A stretch of DNA of 64,000 nt, from contig CAVWAL010000023.1 of assembly GCA_963752935.1 (NCBI GenBank), positions 682,001-746,000 on the forward strand, written 5' to 3'. Source of the stretch: RI-153 sp963752935. GTDB taxonomy: Bacteria; Chloroflexota; Anaerolineae; Caldilineales; Caldilineaceae. Made by a program: the position numbers and the translations under genes. Below, piece after piece: positions 34,075 through 43,245 of this stretch. Each line of letters opens with the position of its first letter. Within the stretch, counting starts at the first letter, position 1. The notes beneath the pieces are model-generated. The model saw only the letters and a list, made by a program, of their open reading frames with translations. It did not search any database and had not been told where the DNA came from.

Positions 34075-35153
34075 ATTTCTACGCCATCGGCGGTAAAGGA
34101 GACATACAAGAGCTTGTTGTTGACGACGTGCAGGGCGTCGATGTTACTACCCGTCAGCCCGTGGTTTGACGCACTGAAGATACGGCTGAAGGTTGTGCCC
34201 CCATACCAACCGTAGATGTCGGCATTATTGTAGGGGCCTGCGACACCGGTCACTGCACCGTTCGCACCGCCGCTTTGAGTGGAGAAGTAGAGCAGCGCAG
34301 GCGGCGCAGCGTCTGATTCATCGGCGCCCATGTCGTAGCCTAACCACATCGGGCGTACGTCACCGTCGATGTCGTCCCCTGGCGCATTGACACCGGCCTT
34401 GTCCGCGCCGCCACTATCCAGGGCGGGTGAGCTGCCCTGCAAGTGGTAGTCGCCCAACAGGTTCGGCGGCAGATCTACCGCCACGAGGATGGCGCCGACG
34501 AAGTTCGGGTTGTTACGCCACACGGCGAAGTCAACGCTCACATCATAGGTAGCCACCACCAACGGATCACTGGTCACATTCGAAGCGTGGGCATTGGCCA
34601 TAATCGGTGTCTGCAACACGGAGTAGGTCGGCGAAAGCATGCCAGCGCCATCGGCCACACCTATGTCCCAGTAGTTAATTGGGGTTACGTCTCCAACCAG
34701 TGCGGTGATACCGGTTACAGTATCTCCGGCGTGGGTACCGGCGCGGTTATCCCAGAAGATGTTGTTGAAGAGCACCGGGTCGCTGAAGACGGGAGCGCCG
34801 CCAGGCAAGGTGGCCTGGAGCGGCGCGCTGTTGCGCGCCGTCGCCAGCCCCGCGGGGGCCGCCAGACCATCGCTGGTGACAGCGGTCGCCGTGGTCAGGT
34901 TCTTCATCACGGTGTTGTTAAAGATACGCACGTCGGGGCTATCGTTGAGGCTGATGCCGCCGCCTTCGTGGGTCGACACATTGTTAACCACAATGTTGTT
35001 GTACACGTTCATGGGGTAGTTCCCGCCATGAGGAAGCGAATGCCACCGCCATCGTCGTTGGCCAGGTTGGCCTGAATCAGGTTGTCGTAGATATCCACGG
35101 CACCGGTTCCGGGTGAGAGTGCGTGGATCGGCAGGCAGTTCGCCGGCAATCAT
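33924..35153 (-). CDS. Giant beta-helix protein, fourth piece (beta-helix end and repeat start)
   Basis: From about 35022 the frame gives NYPMNVYNNIVVNNVSTHEGGGISL and IFNNTVMKNL, typical rungs of a right-handed parallel beta-helix. A closing region (GDYHLQGSSPALDSGG, DIDGDVRPMWLGYDMGADE) has the choice-of-anchor-Q/PbH1 end pattern. It then enters the VQDEDV-type repeat (LLYFSTQSGGANG, GPYNNADIYGWYGG). The first ~45 codons are out of frame: the correct path there is LPIHALSPGTGAVDIYDNL in another frame, with shifts near 35130 and 35022. The downstream join is at about 34078. Confidence 0.6.
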   Translation of the reverse strand: MIAGELPADPRTLTRNRCRGYLRQPDSGQPGQRRWRWHSLPHGGNYPMNVYNNIVVNNVSTHEGGGISLNDSPDVRIFNNTVMKNLTTATAVTSDGLAAPAGLATARNSAPLQATLPGGAPVFSDPVLFNNIFWDNRAGTHAGDTVTGITALVGDVTPINYWDIGVADGAGMLSPTYSVLQTPIMANAHASNVTSDPLVVATYDVSVDFAVWRNNPNFVGAILVAVDLPPNLLGDYHLQGSSPALDSGGADKAGVNAPGDDIDGDVRPMWLGYDMGADESDAAPPALLYFSTQSGGANGAVTGVAGPYNNADIYGWYGGTTFSRIFSASNHGLTGSNIDALHVVNNKLLYVSFTADGVEMCPVSDRYRTKTLCATVQERGASSSTGRQWVWTPTPKMWMHSTCWMTVAS

Positions 35154-35974
35154 GATCCCCCCGCCTTCGTCATACGAGCGGTTGAAGTAGATGCGGTTGT
35201 GGTGGATGCTGCCGTTCGGGCTGTAGCCGTAGAGGCTGACGCCACCCCGTATTCCGCCGAGAAGTTCCCACAGATATCGTTGTGGTCAACTTCATAGTTG
35301 TCGGAACCGGCGAAGAGGCCGATGGCCCCGGCCAGGTTGGTGCCACCGTTGGCCAATACCCGGTTGTGGGCGATCGCCACATTCTCGTTGTGGTGATCCG
35401 TGACGGGCGCCGGCAGATCGGGAGTGCCAAGGCGCAGCGTGCCGTATGCGCCGCCATTGTTCTCGATCACGTTGTTGGTGATCTGCAAGTAGCGCGCATA
35501 GGCGTTGGCGTAGATGGCGCCGCCCTGTGTGACTGCATTTGCCGGCTGGCCGGTATTGCCGCCGCCGATCGGATTGATGTTGTTGGGGAAGCCCTGTTGA
35601 TCACCGCCGCGGATATTGAACCCGTCAATCGAGGCTCGGTACGTCGACGTGAAGCGGCGGGCCTGAACTGGCTGCATTGGTGTTGTTTTTCTGAGGCCAG
35701 CAAATAGATCGTCTGTCCTTCGTAGACGTTGTGTTGCCGTCCCAGGTAGGGTACCGATTTTGTCTCGCCAGGCATCGGCCAGGGCCGTGTCGCCGCCGTA
35801 AGCGCCGCCATCGATCACCGAGCCAGGCACATAGGTTGTGCCCTGGAAGCCGCCTGGGCCTACACCCTGTAGCTTGATGGGTGACGTGATGATCAGATTC
35901 TCATAGTAGGCGCCACGTGGATTGGCGCGGGGTTGACAGATCGGGCTGGCCAGGATAGACGACAACGAGATCAC
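35150..35974 (-). CDS. Giant beta-helix protein, third piece (beta-helix rungs)
   Basis: Good family text from about 35932: NPRGAYYENLIITSPIKLQG, GTTYVPGSVIDGGAYGGD, then after a short out-of-frame stretch (about 35690-35740, where VYEGQTIYLLASE is in another frame) FNIRGGDQQGFPNNINPIGG, YLQITNNVIENNGGAYGT and NYEVDHNDICGNFSAEYG. The chain shifts out of frame near 35249 in a G run; the next rungs GVSLYGYSPNGSIHHN are in another frame. Several small indels therefore cluster in one kilobase. The protein is a repeat-rich secreted beta-helix with no recognised catalytic residues. Confidence 0.6.
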   Translation of the reverse strand: MISLSSILASPICQPRANPRGAYYENLIITSPIKLQGVGPGGFQGTTYVPGSVIDGGAYGGDTALADAWRDKIGTLPGTATQRLRRTDDLFAGLRKTTPMQPVQARRFTSTYRASIDGFNIRGGDQQGFPNNINPIGGGNTGQPANAVTQGGAIYANAYARYLQITNNVIENNGGAYGTLRLGTPDLPAPVTDHHNENVAIAHNRVLANGGTNLAGAIGLFAGSDNYEVDHNDICGNFSAEYGVASASTATARTAASTTTASTSTARMTKAGGS

Positions 35975-37280
35975 TGTTGGAACTTGCTTCGGCGGCGTCG
36001 ATAGCGCCCTGGATTGTGGCGTAGGATTTGCCGGGGCCTACTTCATAGATGTTCGGGCTGTAGGTACTATTCTGCAAGACGTGGAAGGTCAGGCCGTTGA
36101 CCGTGCTTTCGCCATTATTTGCAGTGATCTGCAGATTGTGTGTGCCGGCGGGCACGTTAAACGTTCCACTTCTGCGCACACGCACATTCAGGCTTGTGTC
36201 AGACCAGCTCAACACCTGGAGCTGGATGCCGTCGAGCGTGACAGTGCCAGTGCCTTGTGTCGCACCAAAGCCGATGCCCTGGATACTGAAAGTACGTGCA
36301 TTGTTATTGCCGTCTCGCTGTACATAGGGCTGTGAGACGGCGAAGAGCTGCGGTGTCGTCGGTTCTAACATGCAGCTAACGGCCTGTGTCTGACCGCCGG
36401 GCAACTGCACGTTCACACCCACCTGCGTGGGCGCCAGGTCGGCAGGAACTATCAGGCCGGCGTATGCTTCGAATTCGGCCGCAATCGTGCGGAAATTCGG
36501 CTTGTAGTTGGGGTTCAACCGGCCAGGCACGCCAGGATCGTTGCCGACGAAGCGGAAGAGATTGGCACACACACCCGACGGTGTGGGGCAGTTGATGCGG
36601 TTGGTCGACGGCAGCAAGACGTCGAAGAGACCATTAAAGTCAGATTCAGTTGTAGCCACCAGACGGTTGGCAAAGTCATAGATGCCCACCGGGGCAAACG
36701 GAATGCCGGCCTTTTCACCGAAGAGCAACGATTTAGGATTGCTGGAGAAGTTGAGGTCATCGACCAACAGCCCCCAGAATCGACCGGGCAGCGGTACATC
36801 AGTAAAGAGATTGAAAGCCGGTGCGATGGACTTGCCGTTGTTCAGTTCAACCAGCTTGACATCGCACAGCGGCTTGGCCATGCCCTCGAAGGGCGAGCCA
36901 CCCATGTCTGCAAAGGGTAGGTTCACTGTCGGCGTCGATGCCGGCACCTGGATACCGCTGGGCAATGTCATGCCTTCATAGCCGTCGCTGGCGCCGGAGC
37001 CGGCCACGTCGACGATATGAAGCGCACCGGCGCAGGCAGGCGGCGGGATCTGCGGTACAAAGAGATCGCCCTCACCCACGTTGATGTCCTCTTCACGGGT
37101 GACTTTGTAGAGCGGACGATTAAAGTCGTCTTTAGGGATCACGACTTCAACCAGGTAGCCACCCGCAGGGATGGGCTGCGCAGTCTGATAAGGATCGCCC
37201 GTCACCGGATTGGCATTGATCTCACCAAACCCATAGTTGCCGTCCACTGTCGAGAAGCCATACTGGAACTGCACACCCAT
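35901..37280 (-). CDS. Giant beta-helix protein, second piece (SdrD-like and IPT/TIG domains)
   Basis: 459 residues. It contains a carboxypeptidase-regulatory-like module (YGFGEINANPVTGDPYQTAQ, GYLVEVVIPKDDFNRPLYKV), a middle domain, and an IPT/TIG fold (GIGFGATQGTGTVTLDGIQL, SDTSLNVRVRRSGTFNVPAG). The beta-helix then begins at GPGKSYATIQGAIDAAEASS. The upstream join reads ...PHEIDDECLEGPLMGVQFQYG if one C is added to the CCC run at about 37312, so it is the direct continuation of the 37280-39667 piece. An extra C near 35934 breaks it from the third piece. Confidence 0.7.
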   Translation of the reverse strand: MGVQFQYGFSTVDGNYGFGEINANPVTGDPYQTAQPIPAGGYLVEVVIPKDDFNRPLYKVTREEDINVGEGDLFVPQIPPPACAGALHIVDVAGSGASDGYEGMTLPSGIQVPASTPTVNLPFADMGGSPFEGMAKPLCDVKLVELNNGKSIAPAFNLFTDVPLPGRFWGLLVDDLNFSSNPKSLLFGEKAGIPFAPVGIYDFANRLVATTESDFNGLFDVLLPSTNRINCPTPSGVCANLFRFVGNDPGVPGRLNPNYKPNFRTIAAEFEAYAGLIVPADLAPTQVGVNVQLPGGQTQAVSCMLEPTTPQLFAVSQPYVQRDGNNNARTFSIQGIGFGATQGTGTVTLDGIQLQVLSWSDTSLNVRVRRSGTFNVPAGTHNLQITANNGESTVNGLTFHVLQNSTYSPNIYEVGPGKSYATIQGAIDAAEASSNSDLVVVYPGQPDLSTPRQSTWRLL

Positions 37281-39667
37281 CAGTGGGCCTTCGAGACATT
37301 CATCATCGATCTCGTGGGCAGCACCTGCTGATCGGCTGGATAGAGCAATGGGTTACCCTCGACATCACGGGCAATACAGCCGGTGGGGCGTTCCCACGTC
37401 TCAGTAACGCCAGTGTTCAGCAGGGGTCCCTTTTTGTATGAACCGTCCAGTTCGAGTTCATAGAAGCCGTTGGGATCACAGGGGGCGCCCACATTGGTGC
37501 CACAGGCAACCGTCGCGTACAGATTCACTTCGAGATCTGAAATGCTGGGCTGCCAATCCTCTACGGCGGCGTAACGTGGATCCAACTCATTGCGGGTGGT
37601 GTCATAGCTGACAGTGCCCACGATGCCACCGTTACGTGGATCGACGCCATTGGCGCCTGTCGCATCATAGGAATGTACACCCCAATCGAGGCGACCACTT
37701 AAACCAATGATAGGCAGGACACTCACATCGACGCCGGCGCCGACGATGGTGGTCGGCTCAGGCTGGTTGTCGGCCTGGAAGGTGATACCGGTGGTGTAGT
37801 AGAGATCGTTATACGCCTCCATAACCAGCCATTGCGTCATGGGATAGAGGCTCTCCATCTCGTAGTAGCCACAGGCATCCGTAGATACCGCAGTAGTGCC
37901 ACGATCCATCAACGAGTTCTCCCGTTTGCGCACGGTGATGGTGTAGTTGGGAACACCCAGTTCACCTTCACCCACATCGGGGCAATTATCGTTGTCCAGA
38001 TCCTGCCAATCCATCTTGCCATTGCGGTTGGAGTCATTGAAGACGTAGCCGTCGGCGTAGGTCCACCAGCCGGTCAAGGGCAGAACGCCCATGTCGACGG
38101 TTTCACCGTTTTGGATGGTGACATTGACCAGATCGAGGATATAGTTCTGTGGCTCGTCCCACCAGGTCAAGGTGTAAGTGCCATTGGGGACATTGTCGAT
38201 CTCGAATTCGCCGTCTGCATTCCCTTGGCCAACCCAGATGGCCGTATCGCCGCTACCAAGATCAGAGAGAGCAAGCCAGGGTTTGTCGATGGGCTTATCG
38301 AGCTTCATGCCCGTCATACCGCCCCAAATGGTGCCGGGCAGCCCTACGCCACCCTTGGCCGGCACATAGACCTTGGCGGCGGTGACTACACCCTTGATCT
38401 TGCCGGAAGGACCGGTGGGCAGGCTGGGCGTCTGGTTAACGAAACCAAAAATAGCCACCGGGAAAGGTTCGCCGGCAACCACAAATTCGGTGTCGAGACC
38501 GGTAGCGCCTTCCATCACCCAGGCATCCCAGTCATGGTTACCTTCGAGCGTGGTGGTCTGGATCCAATTGGTACCGTCCGGCGGAATAGCAGAGAGTGCG
38601 TAGCGGTTGGTGCCCAGGTTGGGAATGACAAGATAGCCATTCTCATCGCTGAGACAGTCACCGCCAGTGCCCGGGATGGGGCTCGGCGTAAAATCTTCAG
38701 AATCGAAGATAATGTTGTTGTTGCCGTCGCGCTCATATTCTGTACAGAGCGGATTGCCGTAGACATCGGTGCTAACTTCGCCAAGATAGTCGTTGATGTG
38801 ACCCGAGAAACCGGCCAGGCCGTGTTCGATGGGCGCATCAGGTGCGCTATTGGTAGGCGAAATGTCCTCGAAGACCCAGGCTTGAATCGTGGCGGTGGGC
38901 AGCGGGAAAGGCTGCAATTCCACCGTGACGACGCCGGACGCGTCGACGACTGGCGCCGAGAAGTGGACGCCGTCAAGTTTGTAGCCGTCAGCCATCACGG
39001 AGATCAAGTAGCGGCCGTCGGGGATGAGAATCTCTAAGCTGCTGACGCCGTTGAAATCGTCCTGGTCGCCCTGTGTGTAGACGGGCGCATTGCTGGCAGC
39101 GCCGGCAATCGACGTCCACCGGCAGGTTTCCGGATACTTTATCGAGTCATTGCTGCTGTCAAAGCCTTCATCTCCAGGTGAGCAGCCCACACCAGAATCT
39201 GTGTTGCGCTGAGTAGTCGTCCCTGTGTTATCCACATTGATCAAATAGCGGAAGTCAGGGATTAGATCACCTTTGGTCACCCCGGCGCCGTCGAGGGCCA
39301 ACAATTCGCTGCGTGCGCTAACGACCACGATCTTAAGCAGTGTATTGCTTGCAGCCCACGCCATCACATTGATCTGGAAGGGTTCAAGTAGACGCTCTTG
39401 ATTGAACCAAACGTTATCACTGCTAAGCATAGGCAAAAAGATCCGCGGTTGAGCCAGGGGCTGTGTGTCAGGCGCCTGGTTTGTAACACCACCTTCCCCA
39501 ATCAAGGGAAGATAGATCTGCTGCTGACCTGCCGGCACAGGTGCAACCGGCGGGTCGTCGGCAGCATAGATTCTTTGGCTGGACTGGAACGCGGGCGTAC
39601 TGCCTATTAACATAGCCAGCGCCAGCAGCAGCCTTAAGGAGATTACTTTCCATCTACTCAGTGTCAT
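37280..39667 (-). CDS. Giant secreted beta-helix protein, N-terminal piece
   Basis: 795 residues. A signal peptide (MTLSRWKVISLRLLLALAM...) is followed by two exported-protein motifs, IYLPLIGEGG and RIFLPMLSSDN. Next come several SdrD-B/carboxypeptidase-regulatory-like modules recognisable by GDxNRNGKMDWQD-type loops (DSNRNGKMDWQDLDNDNCPD), CGYYEMESLYP and GNADGEFEIDNVPNGTYTLT. AAGGAGGAAGAAG before the ATG is an excellent ribosome site. As the first gene of the secreted block it should carry the promoter upstream (39668-39895). The full protein, about 2035 residues ending at 33553, is probably a cell-surface or sheath component. Confidence 0.78.
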   Translation of the reverse strand: MTLSRWKVISLRLLLALAMLIGSTPAFQSSQRIYAADDPPVAPVPAGQQQIYLPLIGEGGVTNQAPDTQPLAQPRIFLPMLSSDNVWFNQERLLEPFQINVMAWAASNTLLKIVVVSARSELLALDGAGVTKGDLIPDFRYLINVDNTGTTTQRNTDSGVGCSPGDEGFDSSNDSIKYPETCRWTSIAGAASNAPVYTQGDQDDFNGVSSLEILIPDGRYLISVMADGYKLDGVHFSAPVVDASGVVTVELQPFPLPTATIQAWVFEDISPTNSAPDAPIEHGLAGFSGHINDYLGEVSTDVYGNPLCTEYERDGNNNIIFDSEDFTPSPIPGTGGDCLSDENGYLVIPNLGTNRYALSAIPPDGTNWIQTTTLEGNHDWDAWVMEGATGLDTEFVVAGEPFPVAIFGFVNQTPSLPTGPSGKIKGVVTAAKVYVPAKGGVGLPGTIWGGMTGMKLDKPIDKPWLALSDLGSGDTAIWVGQGNADGEFEIDNVPNGTYTLTWWDEPQNYILDLVNVTIQNGETVDMGVLPLTGWWTYADGYVFNDSNRNGKMDWQDLDNDNCPDVGEGELGVPNYTITVRKRENSLMDRGTTAVSTDACGYYEMESLYPMTQWLVMEAYNDLYYTTGITFQADNQPEPTTIVGAGVDVSVLPIIGLSGRLDWGVHSYDATGANGVDPRNGGIVGTVSYDTTRNELDPRYAAVEDWQPSISDLEVNLYATVACGTNVGAPCDPNGFYELELDGSYKKGPLLNTGVTETWERPTGCIARDVEGNPLLYPADQQVLPTRSMMNVSKAH

Positions 39668-39895
39668 CTTCTTCCTCCTTCACGATTCAGGAACAACATT
39701 TAACACCTCTACCCCTGTCAGATATTGGGATATCCGGTTGGACTGGCCGGTATACCCTGTTGCAACTGGTGAATGTCCATAAAGTCTCCACTTTGCGTCT
39801 TTGCAGAAGAGTCACAAGTTGGCCGCACCTACCTAAACCTGCGTGACCCTTGCCCGAAAGATTAGGCGGATGTTTGTAGACACCCCCTTAATGCC

Positions 39896-40118
39896 TTAAT
39901 GCCGCCCGGCTAGAGAACGCAAGCCGTCATCTATGGCATGGGACAGGCAGTCCAGAACTGCATCTCTGTCGGCAAAAAACGCGGGAAGTCGGCGAATCGC
40001 CGACTTCTTCAATAGTGAAACGCAATGCAGGCTCTTCCCCCGGCTGACCAGGACTGTCCTGCCACCAACGCAAAACAACAGCACGATAAAGCCGAGGGCC
40101 TTTTTGATTGAAGTTCAT
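39896..40118 (-). pseudogene. Small conserved-type protein, frameshifted at a palindrome
   Basis: MNFNQKGPRLYRAVVLRWWQ begins at 40118 behind AAAGGA. The chain continues LRFTIEEVGD, then another frame gives RRLPAFFADRDAVLDCLSHA to the stop at 39896. Removing one base at 39995-39997 joins both into a ~73-residue protein. The layout (W-x-D near the start, F-T-I/L-E in the middle, F-x-D-x-D-A-V near the end) resembles small uncharacterised Chloroflexota proteins I recall with a WRxxLED...GFxDLEALxxFL core; that link is from memory. The break is exactly at the centre of a 23-base palindrome. Confidence 0.5.
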
Positions 40119-40321
40119 GAAGTGGTCCTTTGTTGATATTTCATTTAGAGGCTGTCTCGGACGCTGGCAGCCTTCAATGACGGAATACCTAATGGGAGTA
40201 GGACTAAGGTACTACCTGTTATGCGTCTCTGCAGGGATAGACGAGGTATAAAAGCGGGATGGTTCAGGGGAAGTAACAGGCAATAAACGGTTACAGATCG
40301 GTTATAAACTATTTGTAACAG

Positions 40322-40346
40322 AAAAGAGACGACAGCGTCGCCTCTC
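40322..40346 (-). terminator. Probable terminator of the NB-ARC regulator
   Basis: On the minus strand GAGA-GG-CGAC-GCT-GTCG-TCTC folds with a 2-base bulge and is followed by TTTT. It lies 51 bases after the regulator stop at 40397. Confidence 0.5.
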
Positions 40347-40396
40347 GTTCATGTCCATGGATGGGTTGGTGGGTTGCCGTGCTTATCGCGAGGATG

Positions 40397-42316
40397 TTAC
40401 ATGCCTAGCCCTTGACACAAGCGTTCGGCAAGCGCCAAAGTTTCGGGAGCAGGCATTATGTCCATTTCTTCGCGTACCAGATCGACGAGGTTCTGGTAAT
40501 GACGAATCGCCTGGATACGCTCTCCTTGTTGCTCGTAACACAGCATCAATCCGCGATGAGCGACTTCAAGGTAGATGTCCTTGGCAAGGATACGCCGGTA
40601 GTCTTCAGCGGCGGATTCATAATCCCCTTCGGCAAAGTGTAGTTGGCCCAATGAGACCAAAGATTCCAGGTATTCGCGGCGTAGTTCCTCTTGCAGCGAA
40701 ATATGCCACTCACTCCTCAAATCGATGAGAAAGTCACCGGCGTAGAGGTCAACAGCCCGCACTAAATAGCGGATGGCTTCTTTGCGCGTTCCTCGCTCGT
40801 GACTGTTTAACAATCTCTTTGCCGAGTTGTAGCTTGATCCAAAAGTGTGCACGTCGAACCGATAGTTCTTGCCTGCGTTGAAACTGTAGTACTTATTCTC
40901 GAAGATTACCCAATCTGAGTTGCCTAACGCGTGACGTAGATGATGCAGGGTAGTTCGGAAGTTATCGCGCAGTTGAGTGTGCGATGCATCCGGCCAAAGT
41001 GCCAGCCCGATTTGCTCTTTGGTTTGGGCAGCGTGCGATAGCAAATAGAAGAGCATTTCGCGCGATTTGGCGTATCCCCACTCATTTGACGCAATCAGAT
41101 GGTCGGCACAATAGACCTGTCCCCGGCCCAGTGCATGAACACTCAAGAGCGGTTTCTCACTCCGAATGACAGAGATAGTCGGATTATGCTGCTTCGGCTC
41201 GTCGGCGGTTGCGATCAGCGATCCCACGCCATCGCGGCCTAAGGCAGAGAGAGCTTTGGGGATACCCACTGTAAAAGGTTCGGCTAGCGCAATCAGTTTG
41301 TCTGCCGCATAGGACTGTGTACTTTTCACTAACCAGTATTTTTTGCCGCCGGTACTACTCGTTGTCATCACTAACGAACTATCCACCAATTGCAGCAAGA
41401 GCGCTGGGATCTGATCTCTCGGGAGGCGCCATTCTGCACTCCGCGACTCTACTTCCTCCAAGCTGAATTCATCTGTAAAGCATGAAAGCCGGCAGAAAAG
41501 ATGCTGTGCCGCAGGTGTTAGTAGCTCGAAACTCCAGTCGAGCGTTGCATGGAGTGAACGACGGTGCGAATCTGGTGCACAGTGGGGATCGGCTAACAGG
41601 CAGAACGGGGTTTCAAGCCGGCTAAGAATCTGGTGTACCGATAGAATCTGTACGTTGTTGGCAGCAAGTTCGAGCATCCAGGGAATACCATCGAGCTTAT
41701 GGCAGATATGTAAGATTACGACCGCATTAGCCTTGGTCAGCGCAAAGTAAGGATCAGTCGTCTGCACTTGCGATACAAACAGGTCCACGGCGGAGTATTT
41801 GATCAATTCTGCCGGCACTATTGGATGATCGAGCGGGGGGACAGGCAATGGTTGCAACCGATATACCTGTTCGCCTCGTACATGCAAAGGATGTCGGCTG
41901 CTTGCGAGAATACACAAATTGGGGCACCCAGCCAGCAATTGTGTAACGTATGGAGCCAGTCCGTGCACATGTTCACAGGTATCCAGCACAAGGAGCAATC
42001 GTTTCTCGCAAAAGTATTCTTGCAAGGAAAGCATTATCTGCGGTGGGTTTTCCGATCGAATGGCAAAGCGATCGGCGATAGCCGTCATCAGTTGCTGTGG
42101 ATGACGGAACTGCTCAAGCGAAAATTCATAGACGCCGTCGCTCATCTCGTGGGCAACTGCAGCCGCTACATGCCGCGCAAGTGACGTTTTGCCGACACCG
42201 GCTGGTCCTGTGACGGTGAGAAGACGTCGACCCTTAAACAGCTTAATAAGTTCAACAACGTCAGCCTCTCGGCCCAGTAAAGAATTCAACGCGACCATCG
42301 ATGGAAATAACTGCAT
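40397..42316 (-). CDS. NB-ARC ATPase with C-terminal SARP-type DNA-binding and BTAD domains
   Basis: 639 residues in an order reversed from classic SARP regulators. Residues ~15-340 are an NB-ARC/STAND ATPase: P-loop GPAGVGKT at 37-44, Walker B LLLVLDTCEH near 106-115, and the ASSRHPL sensor region with QVYRLQPLPVPP. Residues ~390-480 form an OmpR/SARP-like winged helix (YAKSREMLFYLLSHAAQTKE, LWPDASHTQLRDNFRTTLHHLRHALG). The last ~140 residues are a BTAD helical bundle (AVDLYAGDFLID, RREYLESLVSLGQLHFAEGDYE). Cytoplasmic transcription activator. It lies just upstream of, and co-directional with, the secreted-protein block, so controlling that block is a fair inference. Confidence 0.85.
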   Translation of the reverse strand: MQLFPSMVALNSLLGREADVVELIKLFKGRRLLTVTGPAGVGKTSLARHVAAAVAHEMSDGVYEFSLEQFRHPQQLMTAIADRFAIRSENPPQIMLSLQEYFCEKRLLLVLDTCEHVHGLAPYVTQLLAGCPNLCILASSRHPLHVRGEQVYRLQPLPVPPLDHPIVPAELIKYSAVDLFVSQVQTTDPYFALTKANAVVILHICHKLDGIPWMLELAANNVQILSVHQILSRLETPFCLLADPHCAPDSHRRSLHATLDWSFELLTPAAQHLFCRLSCFTDEFSLEEVESRSAEWRLPRDQIPALLLQLVDSSLVMTTSSTGGKKYWLVKSTQSYAADKLIALAEPFTVGIPKALSALGRDGVGSLIATADEPKQHNPTISVIRSEKPLLSVHALGRGQVYCADHLIASNEWGYAKSREMLFYLLSHAAQTKEQIGLALWPDASHTQLRDNFRTTLHHLRHALGNSDWVIFENKYYSFNAGKNYRFDVHTFGSSYNSAKRLLNSHERGTRKEAIRYLVRAVDLYAGDFLIDLRSEWHISLQEELRREYLESLVSLGQLHFAEGDYESAAEDYRRILAKDIYLEVAHRGLMLCYEQQGERIQAIRHYQNLVDLVREEMDIMPAPETLALAERLCQGLGM

Positions 42317-42331
42317 ATCTCTTCTATCTCC

Positions 42332-42982
42332 TCAAAGGACGAGGTATGGGAGCGTAGCAAACGGGTAAGAGTTGGAGGGACTCGCTCCAGCGCCACTCTC
42401 GGCCACGGCGTCTCGTAGGTAAGGCGCTTCGCCGTAGACTTCGTCGCCTGTCACCCAGCGCATGGGCACGCCCAACGACCAGGCATGGCGCAACATCTCG
42501 ACTGCCTGCTGAGGCTTGGTCTGAAAAACAACATCCGCAGGAATCTTGGCTTCTGCGCATCGTTGGGGATCGTCACACCAACTCTCGGGTAGATAGAGTC
42601 GCCGGTCCAGAAACGCTGCCCGTGCGCTGTTGCATAGGTCAAGAAGACGCCCAACTGGCAGTTGTCCCGCTTGCCGCGTGCCGCTGTACTGGCGTGCACA
42701 CCGGCCGACCGTGCCCTGAGAAAGCCGGTCCGCGACGACACCAACGCATCGGGTCGCCGAACTGCTGATCACGAAACGGATGCCACCGCACCGCACGGCA
42801 CCACGCCGTGCGTACAGCAAGCGCGCGCGCACCGCCGTGCCACCGCCGGCAGCGCAGCGCAGCGCCGACCGGCGAGACCAACCGTGAAAACGACGCTGCC
42901 GAGCCCGCCGCCAAAGAAGCAGGCAAAGCGACTGTGAAATACTCAAAGTCATCTGCCATTTGTTCAGTTCTTTCAGGTTCAT
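42332..42982 (-). mobile_element. IS701-family transposase remnant
   Basis: Between about 42770 and 42390 the minus strand encodes pieces of an IS701 DDE transposase in alternating frames: VARQYSG-like RCARQYSGTRQAG, ENCQLGVFLTYAT-like NCQLGVFLTYATAHG, FLDRRLYLPESWCDDPQRC, VFQTKPQQAVEMLRHAWSLG and the DDE Asp region MRWVTGDEVYGEAPYLRDAV. Both ends of the protein are missing and the remaining part is broken by frameshifts, so it cannot be active. It abuts the start of the NB-ARC regulator (42316). No terminal inverted repeats were located. Confidence 0.72.
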
Positions 42983-43152
42983 GATTCGGCCGTGACAATT
43001 TGCTTCATTATCGCGGAAAATTTTGAAAGGTTAAAGGACTGAAAAAAGAGAGACTGACTAATAATACATACAAACACCTACACCTTCAGTACGATTGCCC
43101 TACGCCGCAGTCGTAAAAAAACTCCTCAATGCCATAAATTAGGATTGCCACT

Positions 43153-43245
43153 CGTGTCACGTCAACGGTCAAGTGATGGCAATTCCGTAGGGGCGCAGCA
43201 AGCAGCGCCCCTACCCATCAAATCACGCTTGACGCATCACTCGCC
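43153..43245 (+). repeat. Dispersed ~110-bp hairpin element A, copy 2
   Basis: Reads CGTGTCACGTCAACGGTCAA, GTGATGGCAATTCC, a hairpin at 43187-43214 (arms GTAGGGGCGC and GCGCCCCTAC, loop AGCAAGCA), then CAAATCACGC and CTCGCC. All blocks occur in the same order on the minus strand at 9116-9233, where the central hairpin is longer. The conserved flanks rule out a chance hairpin. Confidence 0.7.

Noticed and set aside
37832..39037. A 401-codon plus-strand open frame
   Set aside because: Antisense to the giant beta-helix gene, whose minus-strand translation has a signal peptide and SdrD-like modules. The plus-strand product shows no family features.
42662..42937. A plus-strand frame rich in Arg/Ala over the transposase remnant
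   Set aside because: The minus strand carries recognisable IS701 transposase pieces, and the plus-strand frame has no motif or start signal.
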